64,000 nt of DNA from Haloterrigena salifodinae (GCF_003977755.1 NZ_RQWN01000001.1:1194995-1258994); one strand, 5' to 3'. Positions 6,703 to 16,263 are shown, counted from the stretch's first letter. The notes: generated by a model not told the origin, from the letters alone. Program-made: numbers and translations.

Positions 6703-7059
6703 TCACCGCTCGAGTACACCACGAACGTCCTGTATGCCCAGTACCGCCAACACGCCGGCGGCTAGCAGGAGGACGAGCGCGACGGTCACCATTCCGGCCG
6801 CCGAGAACGTCAACGCGAAGTGCCCCGCGAAGGCCGCCCAGAGAAACCAGATCCCGGCCCATCGCCGAACGCGGACGAACGCGCTCGCGGTCACGACGCC
6901 GGCGTAGGCTAGCAGGGCCGCGGTCCGAGAGAGCGAGGCGGTCCCCTCGAGGAGTAGTCGGCCTGCAAAGAGGAGGATGACGACGGCGATAGCTGCCCAC
7001 GTGAGGTTGAGCTCCCGTTCGGCGACGTCGATCGCCCGCTGGACCTGAGTCGGTGCCAT
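6703..7059 (-). CDS. Four-helix membrane protein, unknown
   Basis: 118 aa from ATG 7057-7059. A short polar N-terminus (MAPTQVQRAIDVAERELN) is followed by four apolar segments at roughly 19-37, 46-62, 67-85 and 89-109, joined by arginine-rich loops that suit a cytoplasmic position. No catalytic or binding motif is visible. It is the first ordinary chromosomal gene after the tRNA and is followed on the same strand by the rhomboid gene, 66 bases further right in coordinates and so upstream in transcription. Function unknown. Confidence 0.65.
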   Translation of the reverse strand: MAPTQVQRAIDVAERELNLTWAAIAVVILLFAGRLLLEGTASLSRTAALLAYAGVVTASAFVRVRRWAGIWFLWAAFAGHFALTFSAAGMVTVALVLLLAAGVLAVLGIQDVRGVLER

Positions 7060-7125
7060 ACGTTCCGTACGAACAGATCAGAAAAATACCTTATCTCTCG
7101 ATGGTCGACTCGCGGCCGTCGCGTC

Positions 7126-7818
7126 TTAGAGCCGCGCGGACCCCGACCGCGATGGGGTGCCGACGTTGAGGACTCGAGCGCGGCCGGCCGCCAGGCCGAG
7201 CAACAGGCCGGTGAAGTGTGCGAGCAGGGCGACCCCCGGCGAGGCGGTGGCCATCGTGACGGCGATCGCGAGCCCGAGGAACACCAGCGCCGATAGCCAC
7301 GCGGGGACCTCGACGAACGAGGCCAGGCTGGCCGACAGCCGGTTCGAGGCGATCAGGTAGCCCAGCAGGGCGAAGACCGCGCCGCTGGCGCCGAGCACAC
7401 CGCCCGTCGCGGGAACCGGGGTCACCAACGCCGCGACGTTCGTGAGGAGGATCTGGGCGACGCCGGCGACGGCGCCCGTCACCGCGAAAAACACGTGGAA
7501 TCGGAGCCGCGTCGTCGCGCGTGCGACCGGCCAGCCGAAGACGATCAACGCGAGGCTGTTCGAGACCAGATGGCCGACGCCGCCGTGGGCGTAGACGCTC
7601 GTCACGACCGTCCACGGGTTCGTCGACAGCGGCGGCGCCAGGACGAACAGACCGGCCATCAGCCCGACGCTGAGCAGCGCCGCCACCTGCTGGAGGAGGA
7701 AGACGACGACGAAGACGGCGAGCAGATCGACGATCGGACTGCTCGAGTCGTCGACCGACGACTCGGCGTCGGTCCCCGACCGCATCCCGATCCCCGATCG
7801 TGACGAACGATCTGCCAT
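7126..7818 (-). CDS. Rhomboid-family intramembrane serine protease
   Basis: 230 aa from ATG 7816-7818; upstream in-frame starts exist but give a basic, uncharacteristic extension. The protein has six or more apolar helices and the rhomboid signature: HGGVGHLVSN (78-87) for the oxyanion region, GASG (143-146) with catalytic Ser145, and LAHFTG with catalytic His201 in a later helix. Rhomboids cut membrane proteins within or next to their transmembrane segments. The acidic, serine-rich N-terminal 28 residues are probably cytoplasmic and disordered. The substrate is not apparent from the neighbours. Confidence 0.88.
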   Translation of the reverse strand: MADRSSRSGIGMRSGTDAESSVDDSSSPIVDLLAVFVVVFLLQQVAALLSVGLMAGLFVLAPPLSTNPWTVVTSVYAHGGVGHLVSNSLALIVFGWPVARATTRLRFHVFFAVTGAVAGVAQILLTNVAALVTPVPATGGVLGASGAVFALLGYLIASNRLSASLASFVEVPAWLSALVFLGLAIAVTMATASPGVALLAHFTGLLLGLAAGRARVLNVGTPSRSGSARL

Positions 7819-8019
7819 GGGTACTAGTGGAACGGCGCGCCTCAAAAGTGTCCGCGTCGACACTGACGGCACTGGAGTGCCTACAGAGCGTGTCGATGGG
7901 AAATTCGGAGACGGGAATCATACTGGTACCGACACGTGGCCGCTCTCAATGCTCGTGACGGCCGCGTCGCTATCGAACGATAATAAACGGTGAAAATCGC
8001 AACCGCAACCGCGATCGCC
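7819..8019. other. Intergenic region, no gene seen
   Basis: About 200 bases between the rhomboid gene start and the uS10 stop, both on the minus strand. It should contain the promoter of the rhomboid gene; no clear TATA box stands out. No gene seen. Confidence 0.4.
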
Positions 8020-8328
8020 TCAGTCTTCGAGGACGATCTCGATCGAGACGTCGTTCGGCACCTGGATGCGCATGAGCTGACGGAGTGCGCGTTCGTCGGC
8101 GTCCAGGTCGATCAGGCGCTTGTGGACGCGCATCTCCCAGTGCTCCCACGTCGCGGTGCCCTCGCCGTCAGGCGACTTCCGGGTCGGGACCTCGAGGGTC
8201 TTCGTCGGCAGCGGGATCGGACCACTGAGGTTGACGCCGGTGTTGTTCGCAATCTCGCGGACGTCGTCACAGATGTCATCTAAGTCGTCTGGACTCGTGC
8301 CCGCGAGTCGAACGCGTGCCTGCTGCAT
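8020..8328 (-). CDS. rpsJ: 30S ribosomal protein uS10
   Basis: 102 aa, full length for archaeal S10. Diagnostic parts are [20 protein letters not shown] at the start, [22 protein letters not shown] (split here by the flexible loop region) and [20 protein letters not shown]. The protein binds 16S rRNA in the small-subunit head. The start at 8328 directly follows the stop of the EF-1A gene, so both form one transcription unit, a conserved archaeal order. Confidence 0.95.
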   Translation of the reverse strand: MQQARVRLAGTSPDDLDDICDDVREIANNTGVNLSGPIPLPTKTLEVPTRKSPDGEGTATWEHWEMRVHKRLIDLDADERALRQLMRIQVPNDVSIEIVLED

Positions 8329-9591
8329 TTATTTCTCGTGGACTTCGAGGACCTTCCCGGCCGCGATGGTCTGACCCATGTCGCGGATGGCGAAGCTCCC
8401 GAGTTCGGGAATCTCGCTGGACGGCTCGATGCTGAGGGGCTTTTGCGGTCGGATGGTGACCACAGCAGCGTCGCCCGACTGGATGAAGTCGGGGTTCTCC
8501 TCGGCAACCTCGCCGCTCGAGGGGTCCATCTTCTTGTCGATGGACTCGATCGTACAGGCGACCTGCGCCGTGTGGGCGTGGAAGACCGGCGTGTAGCCGG
8601 CCGTGATCACGGACGGGTGCTGCATGACGACGACCTGGGCCTGGAACGTCTCGGCGACGCTCGGCGGGTCGTCGGCGGGGCCACAGACGTCACCGCGTCG
8701 GATGTCGTCCTTACCGATGCCGCGGACGTTGAATCCGACGTTGTCACCGGGCTCTGCTTTGGGCACCTCTTCGTGGTGCATCTCGATCGTCTTCACTTCG
8801 CCGCCCACGTCGCTGGGCTGGAAGGAGACGTTGTCGCCGGTGTTCAGGAGACCGGTCTCGATACGTCCGACGGGGACGGTACCGATACCCGAGATCGTGT
8901 AAACGTCCTGAATCGGGAGTCGAAGCGGCGCGTCCGTCGGCGGCTCCGGCTCCGGCAGGTCGTTGAGTGCCTCGAGCAGGATTTCACCGTCGTACCACGG
9001 CGTGTTGTCCGAGCGCTCGGCGATGTTGTCGCCCTCGAACGCCGAAATCGGGATGAACGAGGCGTCGTCGGTGTTGAACTGGACCTGCTTGAGCAGCTGG
9101 GTCACTTCCTCGACAACGTCGTTGTACGTCGACTCCTCGTAGTCGACGATGTCCATCTTGTTGATGCCGACGATGAGCTCGTCGATACCGAGGGTACGAG
9201 CCAGGAAGACGTGCTCCTGGGTCTGGGGCGCGACACCGTCGTCAGCGGCGACGACGAGGACGGCGTTGTCCGCCTGGGATGCGCCCGTGATCATGTTCTT
9301 CACGAAGTCACGGTGGCCCGGACAGTCGACGATGGTGAAGTCGTACTCGTCCGTGGAGAACTCCTGGTGGGCGATGTCGATGGTGACACCGCGCTCTCGC
9401 TCTTCGGCGAGGTTGTCCATGACGTAGGCGAACTCGAAGCCGCCCTTGCCCTTCTCCTCAGCCTCTTCTCGGTGCTGTTCGATGACGTGCTCGGGTACGC
9501 TCCCCGTCTCGTAGAGGAGTCGTCCCACGAGCGTACTCTTCCCGTGGTCAACGTGGCCGATAATGGCCAGGTTCTGGTGTTGGTCGCTCAT
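8329..9591 (-). CDS. tuf: Translation elongation factor EF-1 alpha
   Basis: 420 aa, full length. It delivers aminoacyl-tRNA to the ribosome as a GTPase. The G1 motif GHVDHGKST is at 12-20, G3 DCPGH near 90, G4 NKMD near 146, and the effector region contains [11 protein letters not shown]. The C-terminal beta-barrel domains include the conserved [21 protein letters not shown] region. A minus-strand TATA-like element (ccgatataag) lies at about 9616-9625, giving a start site close to the ATG and hence a nearly leaderless message; a second TTTTAA stands at about 9645-9652. Confidence 0.97.
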   Translation of the reverse strand: MSDQHQNLAIIGHVDHGKSTLVGRLLYETGSVPEHVIEQHREEAEEKGKGGFEFAYVMDNLAEERERGVTIDIAHQEFSTDEYDFTIVDCPGHRDFVKNMITGASQADNAVLVVAADDGVAPQTQEHVFLARTLGIDELIVGINKMDIVDYEESTYNDVVEEVTQLLKQVQFNTDDASFIPISAFEGDNIAERSDNTPWYDGEILLEALNDLPEPEPPTDAPLRLPIQDVYTISGIGTVPVGRIETGLLNTGDNVSFQPSDVGGEVKTIEMHHEEVPKAEPGDNVGFNVRGIGKDDIRRGDVCGPADDPPSVAETFQAQVVVMQHPSVITAGYTPVFHAHTAQVACTIESIDKKMDPSSGEVAEENPDFIQSGDAAVVTIRPQKPLSIEPSSEIPELGSFAIRDMGQTIAAGKVLEVHEK

Positions 9592-10145
9592 TGTTGTAGC
9601 TCACGCGCAGAGGCGCTTATATCGGTCTCTTTGGCTCGTTGCGGTTAAAACCATTTCGAAAGCGTATTCAGCCGAACCCGACGCCCTCTTGCGGTTTGCT
9701 GAGCGTTCACACGGACCGAAAGGTCCGGCGTGGCGACCCCCACACGGCAGACGGCGGCGCGGTCGACGCCGCTCGAGCAGTCGATTTCGATAGTCGAACT
9801 ACCCCGTTCGATCGTTCCGGACGGCCCTCCGCCGTTCCGTACCGTTAGACGCTGCTCTGGGAAAGCCAACCACAGGCTTGGACAGTGGTGGCTGACGACT
9901 ACAGAGGATAGTCCTATCACCCGTGCTGATCCACTCGAGCGTGTGGAGCAGTACTCGAGGCTCGCCACCGTGTTGACAACTGCGGGACAAGACGCGCGAC
10001 TTCGTAGATGCCGCACACGCAGCTGTAAGAGCCGTCAAACCGATCCGTTCGACGGGGTCTCGAGAAGTACTTGTGTGGAAAGCCCCCTCGATTCGATCGA
10101 TCAAACACTACGTGCAAAACGGGAACAAAGAGCGAAGGCGTCGAC
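9592..10145. other. 554-base intergenic region, promoter of tuf and otherwise no gene
   Basis: The left edge contains TATA-like elements for the EF-1A gene (9616-9625 and about 9645-9652, minus strand). Open frames across the rest are arginine- and serine-rich with no acidic haloarchaeal composition, so they are not believable genes. No tRNA fold, repeat or obvious hairpin-T-run terminator was seen. A non-coding RNA cannot be excluded. Confidence 0.45.
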
Positions 10146-10535
10146 TTAGAGGTGGTCCTTACCGGGATTCGAGGAGCCCCAGTCGCCGCGGCCGCCCTCC
10201 GTGCGGTCGACGCCCATGATCGATTCGGCCTGGTCGGGACCGCCGAGTTGCTCGCGGGCGTCGGGCACGCGGACGGTGACCTCGTCGATTTCGGGCCACT
10301 TGATGAGTTCGGCCTCGATGTTGCCCGTCGTGACGTCGCTGACCGAACAGCCCTTGCAGCCGCCGCCGAGCTCGATGATGACCTCGCCGGTCTCGGAGTT
10401 GACCTCCCGGACGGCGCTGGTTCCGCCATGCATCTGGATGATCGGCATCTCCCGGCTGAGCCAGGTCTCGACGCGCTCTCGGAGCGACGGCTCGCCGTCG
10501 GCTTCGGCGTCGGATACCGCGTCGGAATCAGTCAT
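10146..10535 (-). CDS. NifU-like iron-sulfur scaffold domain protein
   Basis: 129 aa from ATG 10533-10535. The core is an NifU C-terminal domain: PIIQMHGGTSAVREV, then GGGCKGCSVSD, where the CxxC pair binds a labile Fe-S cluster, then IEAELIKWPEIDEVTV. An acidic N-terminal extension of about 25 residues and a Gly-rich tail are halophile additions. Likely role: Fe-S cluster assembly or transfer. It stands alone; no suf or isc genes flank it. Confidence 0.88.
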   Translation of the reverse strand: MTDSDAVSDAEADGEPSLRERVETWLSREMPIIQMHGGTSAVREVNSETGEVIIELGGGCKGCSVSDVTTGNIEAELIKWPEIDEVTVRVPDAREQLGGPDQAESIMGVDRTEGGRGDWGSSNPGKDHL

Positions 10536-10628
10536 TAGTCGGTCTAACACGCGAGCGCTGAATAAGGTTTTGACGCGTGTTAGCTACTATCAGGATCGTT
10601 CCTGACGGTTTCGGGGCGGCGCGCTCGG

Positions 10629-12041
10629 TCACCGATCGTCGTCACGACGGCGGATCCACTCGAGGGCGGCCGCGCCGCCGGCGAGTCCGACCCCGGCGCC
10701 GAGTCCGCCGAAGCCGGGAATCTGATCGCTGAAGGCGCCGTTCGACCCGCCATCGGTGTCGTCGCCGCCCCTCTCGAAGTCGCTCCCGAGCCCGGTCGGG
10801 AACGTGTACAGCGCGCCGTCGATGTCCGTGGCGGGAATCCGCGACGTGCTGCTCGCGACGACCGTCGCGCCGTCGTTGGCGACGCGCGCCGTCCAGAGCG
10901 CCGCCTCGTCGGTCGCCCGCCAGTGGGCGAGTTCCTCGGGAGCGGCGGGGTCGCCGACGTCGTGGATCTTGATGCCCCCCTGATACCACGCCGAGTAGAG
11001 GCGGCCGTCGCGCAACTCGAAGTTGTGCGCGGTCGTCCACTCGCCGCCTCGGCGGGACGCGTCGTCGCTTTCGGGCGGCTCAATCGACGCCAGCGGGTCC
11101 GGCGCCGTCGGATCGGTGACGTCGTAGAGGTCGATCCCGCCCGGCCCGTTCGGCGGCGCCGGGTCGTCGGTCGTCCAGGACTCGCGACCGACCGCGAGGA
11201 GGTCGCCGGCGTCGCCGACCGCCGCGTAGTGGTCGTTACCCGGCAGGCCGTAGACTGCCTCGCTTCCCCCGTAGCTGCGATCGTCGCCGACGTCGGGGTC
11301 GCGCACGTGCGAGACGTACTCCGGGGCGCTCGGATCGCTGACGTCCACCAGATAGGTGCCGGCGTCCCAGAACGGGAGGAACGCGAGGTCGTCGCGGACG
11401 GTGACGTCGTGGAGATAGTGGGCGTACCAGTAGACGTCTTCCCACTCGGGCTCGTGATCGAGGAGCGACCAGCGACCGACCTCCTCGGTGTCGTCGTCGC
11501 TCGTGTCGTAGATGACGAGCGCGGTATCGTCGGGACCGTTGGCAACGACGTACAGCAGTTCGTCCGCGAAAAAGCAGTTGTGGATGTGGAACCCGGTCTC
11601 GTAGCGGTCGACGACCGCGGGGTCAGCAGGGTCGCTGACGTCGTAGAGTTCGAACCCGTTGAACTCGCCGAACCCCTTATCCGCCGGTCCGACGACCGCG
11701 AGTCGGTCGCCGTCGACTTTGACGTCGAAAATCCGCGTAAACCCCCGGCCGTCAACCTCGAGCTGATTTCGTTCGGCGAGCGGCTCCGGCGCGGTCGGAT
11801 CGCCGAGGTCGACGGTCGCGAACCCGTACGTAGTGGCGAGGTACGCCGTCTCGCCGTCGTCGTCGACGACCACTTCGGCGGGGTCGCCGCCGGATAGCTC
11901 GAGCTGCCCGAGCGGTTCGAACGAGTCGGGGGCCTCCTGACTGGCGCGCGACGTCGCTGCGGCCGAACCGGCGGCCGCTCCCGGGACGGTCAGGACGGCG
12001 CCGGCGGCCCCGCCCGCCCGGAGGAATGCTCTCCGCTGCAT
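10629..12041 (-). CDS. Secreted LVIVD-repeat beta-propeller protein with PGF-CTERM-like tail
   Basis: 470 aa. A Tat signal (MQRRAFLRAGGAAGA) starts the protein. The body is a series of repeats around G/D-x-LYDVSDPxxP (for example at about 140, 225 and 300), the LVIVD signature, which predicts a beta-propeller outside the cell. The C-terminus runs DQIPGFGGLGAGVGLAGG, then an apolar stretch, then arginine residues. This is the layout of PGF-CTERM sorting signals cut by archaeosortase and lipid-anchored to the S-layer side. Function of the propeller is unknown; similar proteins are often annotated as choice-of-anchor or LVIVD proteins. Confidence 0.82.
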   Translation of the reverse strand: MQRRAFLRAGGAAGAVLTVPGAAAGSAAATSRASQEAPDSFEPLGQLELSGGDPAEVVVDDDGETAYLATTYGFATVDLGDPTAPEPLAERNQLEVDGRGFTRIFDVKVDGDRLAVVGPADKGFGEFNGFELYDVSDPADPAVVDRYETGFHIHNCFFADELLYVVANGPDDTALVIYDTSDDDTEEVGRWSLLDHEPEWEDVYWYAHYLHDVTVRDDLAFLPFWDAGTYLVDVSDPSAPEYVSHVRDPDVGDDRSYGGSEAVYGLPGNDHYAAVGDAGDLLAVGRESWTTDDPAPPNGPGGIDLYDVTDPTAPDPLASIEPPESDDASRRGGEWTTAHNFELRDGRLYSAWYQGGIKIHDVGDPAAPEELAHWRATDEAALWTARVANDGATVVASSTSRIPATDIDGALYTFPTGLGSDFERGGDDTDGGSNGAFSDQIPGFGGLGAGVGLAGGAAALEWIRRRDDDR

Positions 12042-12173
12042 ACGTCATCAACCGTCGCTCGCGTCAAAAGTACGTGGAAAGCGGACGCAAGGGTCGGTAC
12101 CGTCGTCGACGCGTCGGAAGCGAGATCGGATCGGAGCCCGCTCCAGAGCCGCCGTCGGTTCGAGAACCGACCG

Positions 12174-13145
12174 TCAGAGCTGCTTACGGTCGCCCGTACC
12201 GCCGGTCAGCGCGCTGGCGAGGGCGCCCTCGAGGACGACGTCGTCGCCCATATTGGTGACCGTGATCTCGGGAACGTTGGTCATCACCATCTCGGCGACG
12301 CGCTCGCGGATGGGGTCGACGACCAGTTCCTCATTGTGGAGGGCGACGGCGCCGCCGAAGGAGACGACGATCGGGGCGAAGGAGTGGATCACGTTCGTCA
12401 CGCCGATCGCGTTCCAGTGGGCGAGTTGCTCGATGGTGTAGTCGGCCAGTTCGTCCTCGCCGGCCAGTTCGAAGATGTCCTTGGCCGTGAAATCTGGACC
12501 CTCGAGGGGAAGGGTAGTCGAGATCGTCGGATCGTCCTCGGCGAGCAGCCGAGCGAAGTCGGGGATCGCGTTCCCCGAGCAGTAGGCCTCCCAGTGGCCG
12601 TCGCGGCCGCAACCGCAGGTCAGCCGACCCTGCGGATCGACGACGCAGTGGCCGACCTCGCCGGCGTTGCCGTCCCAGCCGCTCATGATCTCGCCGTCGC
12701 AGCAGACGCCGGCGCCGACCCCCGAGGAGATCGTGATGTAGACCATGTCGTCGGGGTTGCGATCGGCGTGGAACCGCTCGCCGATGACGCCCGCGTTGGT
12801 GTCGTTGTGGAGGTACACCTCGTTGCTGTCGATCAGCTTCGAGATCGGTCCCGTCAGCGGGATGCGATCGATCGAGTCCGGCAGGTTCGCCGGATCGATG
12901 ACCGCCCCTTCCGCGAGGTCGAACGGACCGATGGAGCCGATCCCCGCCGCGACGATTTCCGTGGGTGCGATACCGGCGTCGCCACACGCTTCGCGAAGCG
13001 TCCGCAAAACGCCTTCCGTGACGTCGATCCCCGTCGGGCCACGCGGTGTGGATCGTCGGCTCACACCGATCGTCGTCCCGTCGTCCTCGGCGACGACGGC
13101 ACGGACGTTCGTCGCGCCGAGATCGACGCCCGCATAGTAGTCCAT
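12174..13145 (-). CDS. ROK-family sugar kinase, probable glucokinase
   Basis: 323 aa. The N-terminal GVDLGATNVRAVV (7-19) is the ATP phosphate-binding motif. The ROK zinc knuckle is CGCGRDGHWEAYCSG near 178-192, preceded by GNAGEVGHCVVD (with the zinc-coordinating His). The HNDTNAG motif near 113-119 contains the catalytic Asp. Later GAVALHNEELV completes the domain. Phosphorylation of glucose with ATP is the best prediction; haloarchaea often use such kinases in glucose entry to metabolism, but ROK specificity cannot be read from the sequence with certainty. No transport genes flank it. Confidence 0.88.
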   Translation of the reverse strand: MDYYAGVDLGATNVRAVVAEDDGTTIGVSRRSTPRGPTGIDVTEGVLRTLREACGDAGIAPTEIVAAGIGSIGPFDLAEGAVIDPANLPDSIDRIPLTGPISKLIDSNEVYLHNDTNAGVIGERFHADRNPDDMVYITISSGVGAGVCCDGEIMSGWDGNAGEVGHCVVDPQGRLTCGCGRDGHWEAYCSGNAIPDFARLLAEDDPTISTTLPLEGPDFTAKDIFELAGEDELADYTIEQLAHWNAIGVTNVIHSFAPIVVSFGGAVALHNEELVVDPIRERVAEMVMTNVPEITVTNMGDDVVLEGALASALTGGTGDRKQL

Positions 13146-13291
13146 GCTATCCTAGGGACAATCGCGCCCGTACTTAACTACTCAGATTATACTCGCCGAC
13201 GAGTATTGTTTCCAATACGTTACGCCCGCGCTGTTCCGTGATCGCGGTCACCGGGGACAGTTGTATGCTATGTGATGACGTACATCGGGGT

Positions 13292-13756
13292 ATGGCCACA
13301 GAGGAGACAACCAACGAGACCGAGACCGAGTCCGAGTCCGCCCCCGACCCGACCGACAGCGAGTCCGAGCCCGCTCCGGATCTGGCCGAGGCCGAGCGGC
13401 GCGCAGTCCACGAGGTCGAACTCGGCCTCGAGTGGTTCCAGCGCGCTCAGGGCCAGTTGCTCGCGTTCCACCACGCGACGGGCCACGGAATGGACCACCT
13501 CCGGGAGGCCGAACGGCTCCTCAGGGAGAGCGGTCGCGACGACCTCGCCGATAATGTCCGGGACGAACTGTTACCTCACGGCGTCGTCGACGACGACCGC
13601 TGGTCGTACGACGTCGTCGAGAACTACCAGCGAACGCTGCTGGCCGAAGCGCGCAGACTCGAGGGACGGGTCCGACGGGAACTGACCGGTGGCCGGCGAC
13701 ACGTGGCGGAGCGACGGCAGGAACGAGCGTGGAAAGAGCGGTCCAACGAGCGGTAG
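13292..13756 (+). CDS. Conserved-looking haloarchaeal protein, 154 aa
   Basis: Starts at ATG 13292; an upstream ATG would add 18 unlikely residues including two Cys. The N-terminal 35 residues are a Glu/Ser/Thr-rich acidic linker. The remainder is helical (VHEVELGLEWFQRAQGQLL, then HHATGHGMDHLREAERLLRE, then LLPHGVVDDDRWSYDVVENYQ) and ends in a basic tail. A helical bundle with conserved His and Trp is suggested. No family assigned; it looks cytoplasmic. Confidence 0.65.
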   Translation: MATEETTNETETESESAPDPTDSESEPAPDLAEAERRAVHEVELGLEWFQRAQGQLLAFHHATGHGMDHLREAERLLRESGRDDLADNVRDELLPHGVVDDDRWSYDVVENYQRTLLAEARRLEGRVRRELTGGRRHVAERRQERAWKERSNER

Positions 13757-13884
13757 GTCCGTCCGTCGTCCGCGTCACCGTCGCGCGATCGCAGCGGTTC
13801 GGTACTGGCGACCCGGAACTGAGTCCAGTACCGATCGATTCGATACCCGCCGCTAGCGCGACAAGCGGACGATGCGAGGATGGC

Positions 13885-14349
13885 TCAGTTGCCGTGATCG
13901 TCGTTCCGGACGAAGGTGACGGGACACGGCGCCGACAGCATGACCTCCTGGGCCGTCGATCCGAACACCGCCTTCCCGGTCGGCGACCGGCGACGGCCCC
14001 CGACGACGACGCGGTCGGCGTCCGTGCTGGTCGCGAGATCGACGATCGTCGGGCCGTGTTCGCCGACCGCACCGCGGGTCTCGTAGTCGACGCCGTACTC
14101 CTCGAGGGTCTCCTGTAGGTCGAGGACCGTCGAGTGGCGGCGGGCGACGTCGTCGGGGTCGATCTCCGTCTGCTCTCGGTCGAACTCGAGTCGGGAGAGG
14201 ACGTCGTCGTACTCGCCTTTCGTGAAGACGTGGGCGAGTACGACGGTCGCGTCAGCGGGTTCGGCAACTTCGACGACCGCTTCGGCCAGTTCGTCAATTC
14301 GTTCGGCGTCTCCCGGTCCGACGGCGAGTAGCACTGTTTCTAACGTCAT
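13885..14349 (-). CDS. Universal stress protein UspA family
   Basis: 154 aa from ATG 14347-14349. MTLETVLLAVGPGDAERI starts a Rossmann-like UspA domain; the ATP-loop region is VVGGRRRSPTGKAVFGSTAQEV, close to G-x2-G-x9-G(S/T). The family binds ATP or acts in stress physiology. An open frame extends far upstream through the antisense of the SDR gene at 14452-15192, but the domain starts here and the promoter gap supports the short form. Confidence 0.85.
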   Translation of the reverse strand: MTLETVLLAVGPGDAERIDELAEAVVEVAEPADATVVLAHVFTKGEYDDVLSRLEFDREQTEIDPDDVARRHSTVLDLQETLEEYGVDYETRGAVGEHGPTIVDLATSTDADRVVVGGRRRSPTGKAVFGSTAQEVMLSAPCPVTFVRNDDHGN

Positions 14350-14451
14350 ACCGCTATCTCTCTCGGGGAGCACCGTAAATCCACTTCTACCGCGGCCCCC
14401 CGCAAGCCCCGTTCCGGGCGTTTTTTCCACGCCGTCGCCGACGGGAGCGAC

Positions 14452-15192
14452 ATGGACGGACCAGATCTCTCGGACCGGACGGTACTCGTGACGGGCAGCG
14501 CGCGCGGCGTCGGTCGCGAACTCCTGCTTTCGACGGCCGACCGCGGCGCGAAGACGGCCGTTCACTACCACATGAGCGCCGACGCGGCCCGCGAGGTGGC
14601 CGCCGAAGCCGAGGAGCGCGGCGCCCCCGAGACCATGACGGTCCAGGGCGACGTCACCGATCCCGAGAGCGTCGACGGCCTCTTTTCGGCCGTCGAAGCG
14701 GAGCTCGGGAGCGTCGACGTTCTCGTCAACAACGTCGGTGACTTCGCGCCCGCCCACTGGGCCGACATCGAGTTCGAGACCTGGAATCGCGTCCTCGAGA
14801 CCAACCTCAACGGGACCTACCTCTGTTCGAAACGCGCGCTCCCCGCGATGTGCGAGGGCGACTACGGCCGGATCGTCAACATCGGCTACGCCTCGAGCGG
14901 GAAGGGCCTCGTGAGCCCGAAGAACTTCCCGTACTTCGTCGCGAAGGCCGGCGTTCTGATGTTCACCCGAATGCTCGCCGCGGACACGCAGAACGACCCC
15001 GTCACCGTCAACGCGATCTCGCCGTACGTCGTCGAGAACTCCGACGAGTTCCCCGACGAACTCCCGCAGGACCGGCCCGCGAACTTCGAGGACCTGATCG
15101 CGCCGCTGTACTTCTTCCTTGACCCGGACAGCGAGTACATCAGCGGCGAAAATATCGAAGTCGACGGCGGCTGGCTGCCCGAACGAGTATAA
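14452..15192 (+). CDS. SDR-family oxidoreductase
   Basis: 246 aa. TGSARGVGRE (17-26) is the TGxxxGxG nucleotide-binding motif and NNVGDFA (about 95-101) the NNAG-like motif. The active site has Ser in ASSGKG and Tyr-x3-Lys in YFVAK. The C-terminal GENIEVDGGW is typical of classical SDRs such as FabG. NAD(P)H-dependent reduction of a carbonyl is expected, but the substrate is not predictable from context. The start codon is supported by the motif position. Confidence 0.88.
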   Translation: MDGPDLSDRTVLVTGSARGVGRELLLSTADRGAKTAVHYHMSADAAREVAAEAEERGAPETMTVQGDVTDPESVDGLFSAVEAELGSVDVLVNNVGDFAPAHWADIEFETWNRVLETNLNGTYLCSKRALPAMCEGDYGRIVNIGYASSGKGLVSPKNFPYFVAKAGVLMFTRMLAADTQNDPVTVNAISPYVVENSDEFPDELPQDRPANFEDLIAPLYFFLDPDSEYISGENIEVDGGWLPERV

Positions 15193-15258
15193 CGGGCTAC
15201 CTAGCAGCACAATCCATCATTCAGAAAACATATTAAGAGCGTCAATGGTATCTATTAT

Positions 15259-15663
15259 ATGAGCAAGCGGTTAATTGAGATAGCGGTAAGTAGCGCAGTT
15301 ATTTTTCTGGCTGGGGTTATTCTCTGGCCGCCGAGTGAGACTAGCTGGCAGTGGTGGACGGTACTATCTGCGGGGCCGGAAATGGGTCTGTTAATTCTCG
15401 TAGTGGTGATTGGAGTCTCTACGGCAACTGGCCTCGGGCTGTCGACGGTCGGTGGCGTCCGGCCATCTAATTTACTTACCGGCGGTATTCTGGCGTTTAT
15501 CATCGGCATGGCACTGATAAGTGTCAGCATTTCGCCGGACAGTCCATCACATTTCCTTCTGTACGGGTTTATCCTTGTACTCGTATTTCTCGGAGCCGCG
15601 ATCGGATACGCAATTAGCTCCACGGGCGACTCACAGTCGAATAACCGGACTGAATCCGTTTAG
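15259..15663 (+). CDS. Small four-helix membrane protein, unknown
   Basis: 134 aa with apolar segments at about 8-23, 42-62, 71-92 and 98-119 and a short polar C-terminus (TGDSQSNNRTESV). A TATA-like catattaaga at about 15228-15237 lies roughly 25 bases upstream of the ATG, fitting a leaderless transcript. GC content is lower than that of the neighbours, and the protein is not acidic, so it may have been acquired. No family recognised. Confidence 0.65.
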   Translation: MSKRLIEIAVSSAVIFLAGVILWPPSETSWQWWTVLSAGPEMGLLILVVVIGVSTATGLGLSTVGGVRPSNLLTGGILAFIIGMALISVSISPDSPSHFLLYGFILVLVFLGAAIGYAISSTGDSQSNNRTESV

Positions 15664-15735
15664 TGACATCAGCGGCGGTCGCACCGAACGGAAGGTCGCG
15701 TCACAGTTATGGGACCCCTCGTGTTCGAATCGTGT

Positions 15736-16203
15736 ATGCGAGTCGCAGTCGCCGGCACGTTCGGGCCGCTCCACGACGGACACCGGAACCTGTTCGAGCA
15801 CGCGCTTCGGTTCGGCGAGGACGGCGTCGTCGTCGCCCTAACGAGCGACGATCTGGCGGTCGAGACGCGCCACGAGCCCCGAGAGATCCCCGTGTTCGAC
15901 GAGCGCGTGGCGGCGGTGACCGACGCCGTCGCCGAACTCAATACGTGGAGCCGCGAGGTCGAGTTCCGGGAACTGACGAGCGAGTACGACATCGCCGAGG
16001 ACGACCCCTCGATCGACGCGCTGGTTGTCTCCCCCGAGACGGCGCCCGAACTCGAGGCGATCAACGACCGGCGCCGCCGCCGCGACCTCGAGCCCATCTC
16101 GGGGATCGTCGCCCCCTACGTCCTCGCCGCCGACGGCGAGCGAATCTCCTCGACGCGGATCGTGAAAGGGGAAACCGACGAACACGGGGCCGTCCTCGAG
16201 TGA
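15736..16203 (+). CDS. coaD: Phosphopantetheine adenylyltransferase, archaeal type
   Basis: 155 aa from ATG 15736; a start at 15709 would add nine residues before the first beta strand. GTFGPLHDGH (7-16) contains the HxGH nucleotidyltransferase motif, and ISSTRI (about 136-141) is the second ATP-binding motif. The enzyme joins 4'-phosphopantetheine and ATP to dephospho-CoA in coenzyme A synthesis. Length and motifs fit the archaeal PPAT family of about 150-160 aa. Confidence 0.88.
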   Translation: MRVAVAGTFGPLHDGHRNLFEHALRFGEDGVVVALTSDDLAVETRHEPREIPVFDERVAAVTDAVAELNTWSREVEFRELTSEYDIAEDDPSIDALVVSPETAPELEAINDRRRRRDLEPISGIVAPYVLAADGERISSTRIVKGETDEHGAVLE

Positions 16204-16263
16204 GAGCCAGGACCGTTTGGTGGTCGGGCTTCGGTCCCATTTCGGTTGCGTTCGCGTCGCCGC

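Noticed and set aside
8338-9648. 436-codon plus-strand frame opposite the EF-1A gene
   Set aside because: Antisense shadow of a highly conserved gene; composition is Val/Arg-rich without domains.
9730-10149. 139-codon plus-strand frame in the gap left of the NifU-like gene
   Set aside because: Arg/Ser/Thr-rich, not acidic, no motif, and its end runs into the NifU-like gene.
13885-15210. 441-codon minus-strand open frame running through the SDR gene
   Set aside because: Only its C-terminal 154 residues form a UspA protein; the rest is the antisense of the SDR gene, whose motifs are intact. High GC produces long antisense frames.
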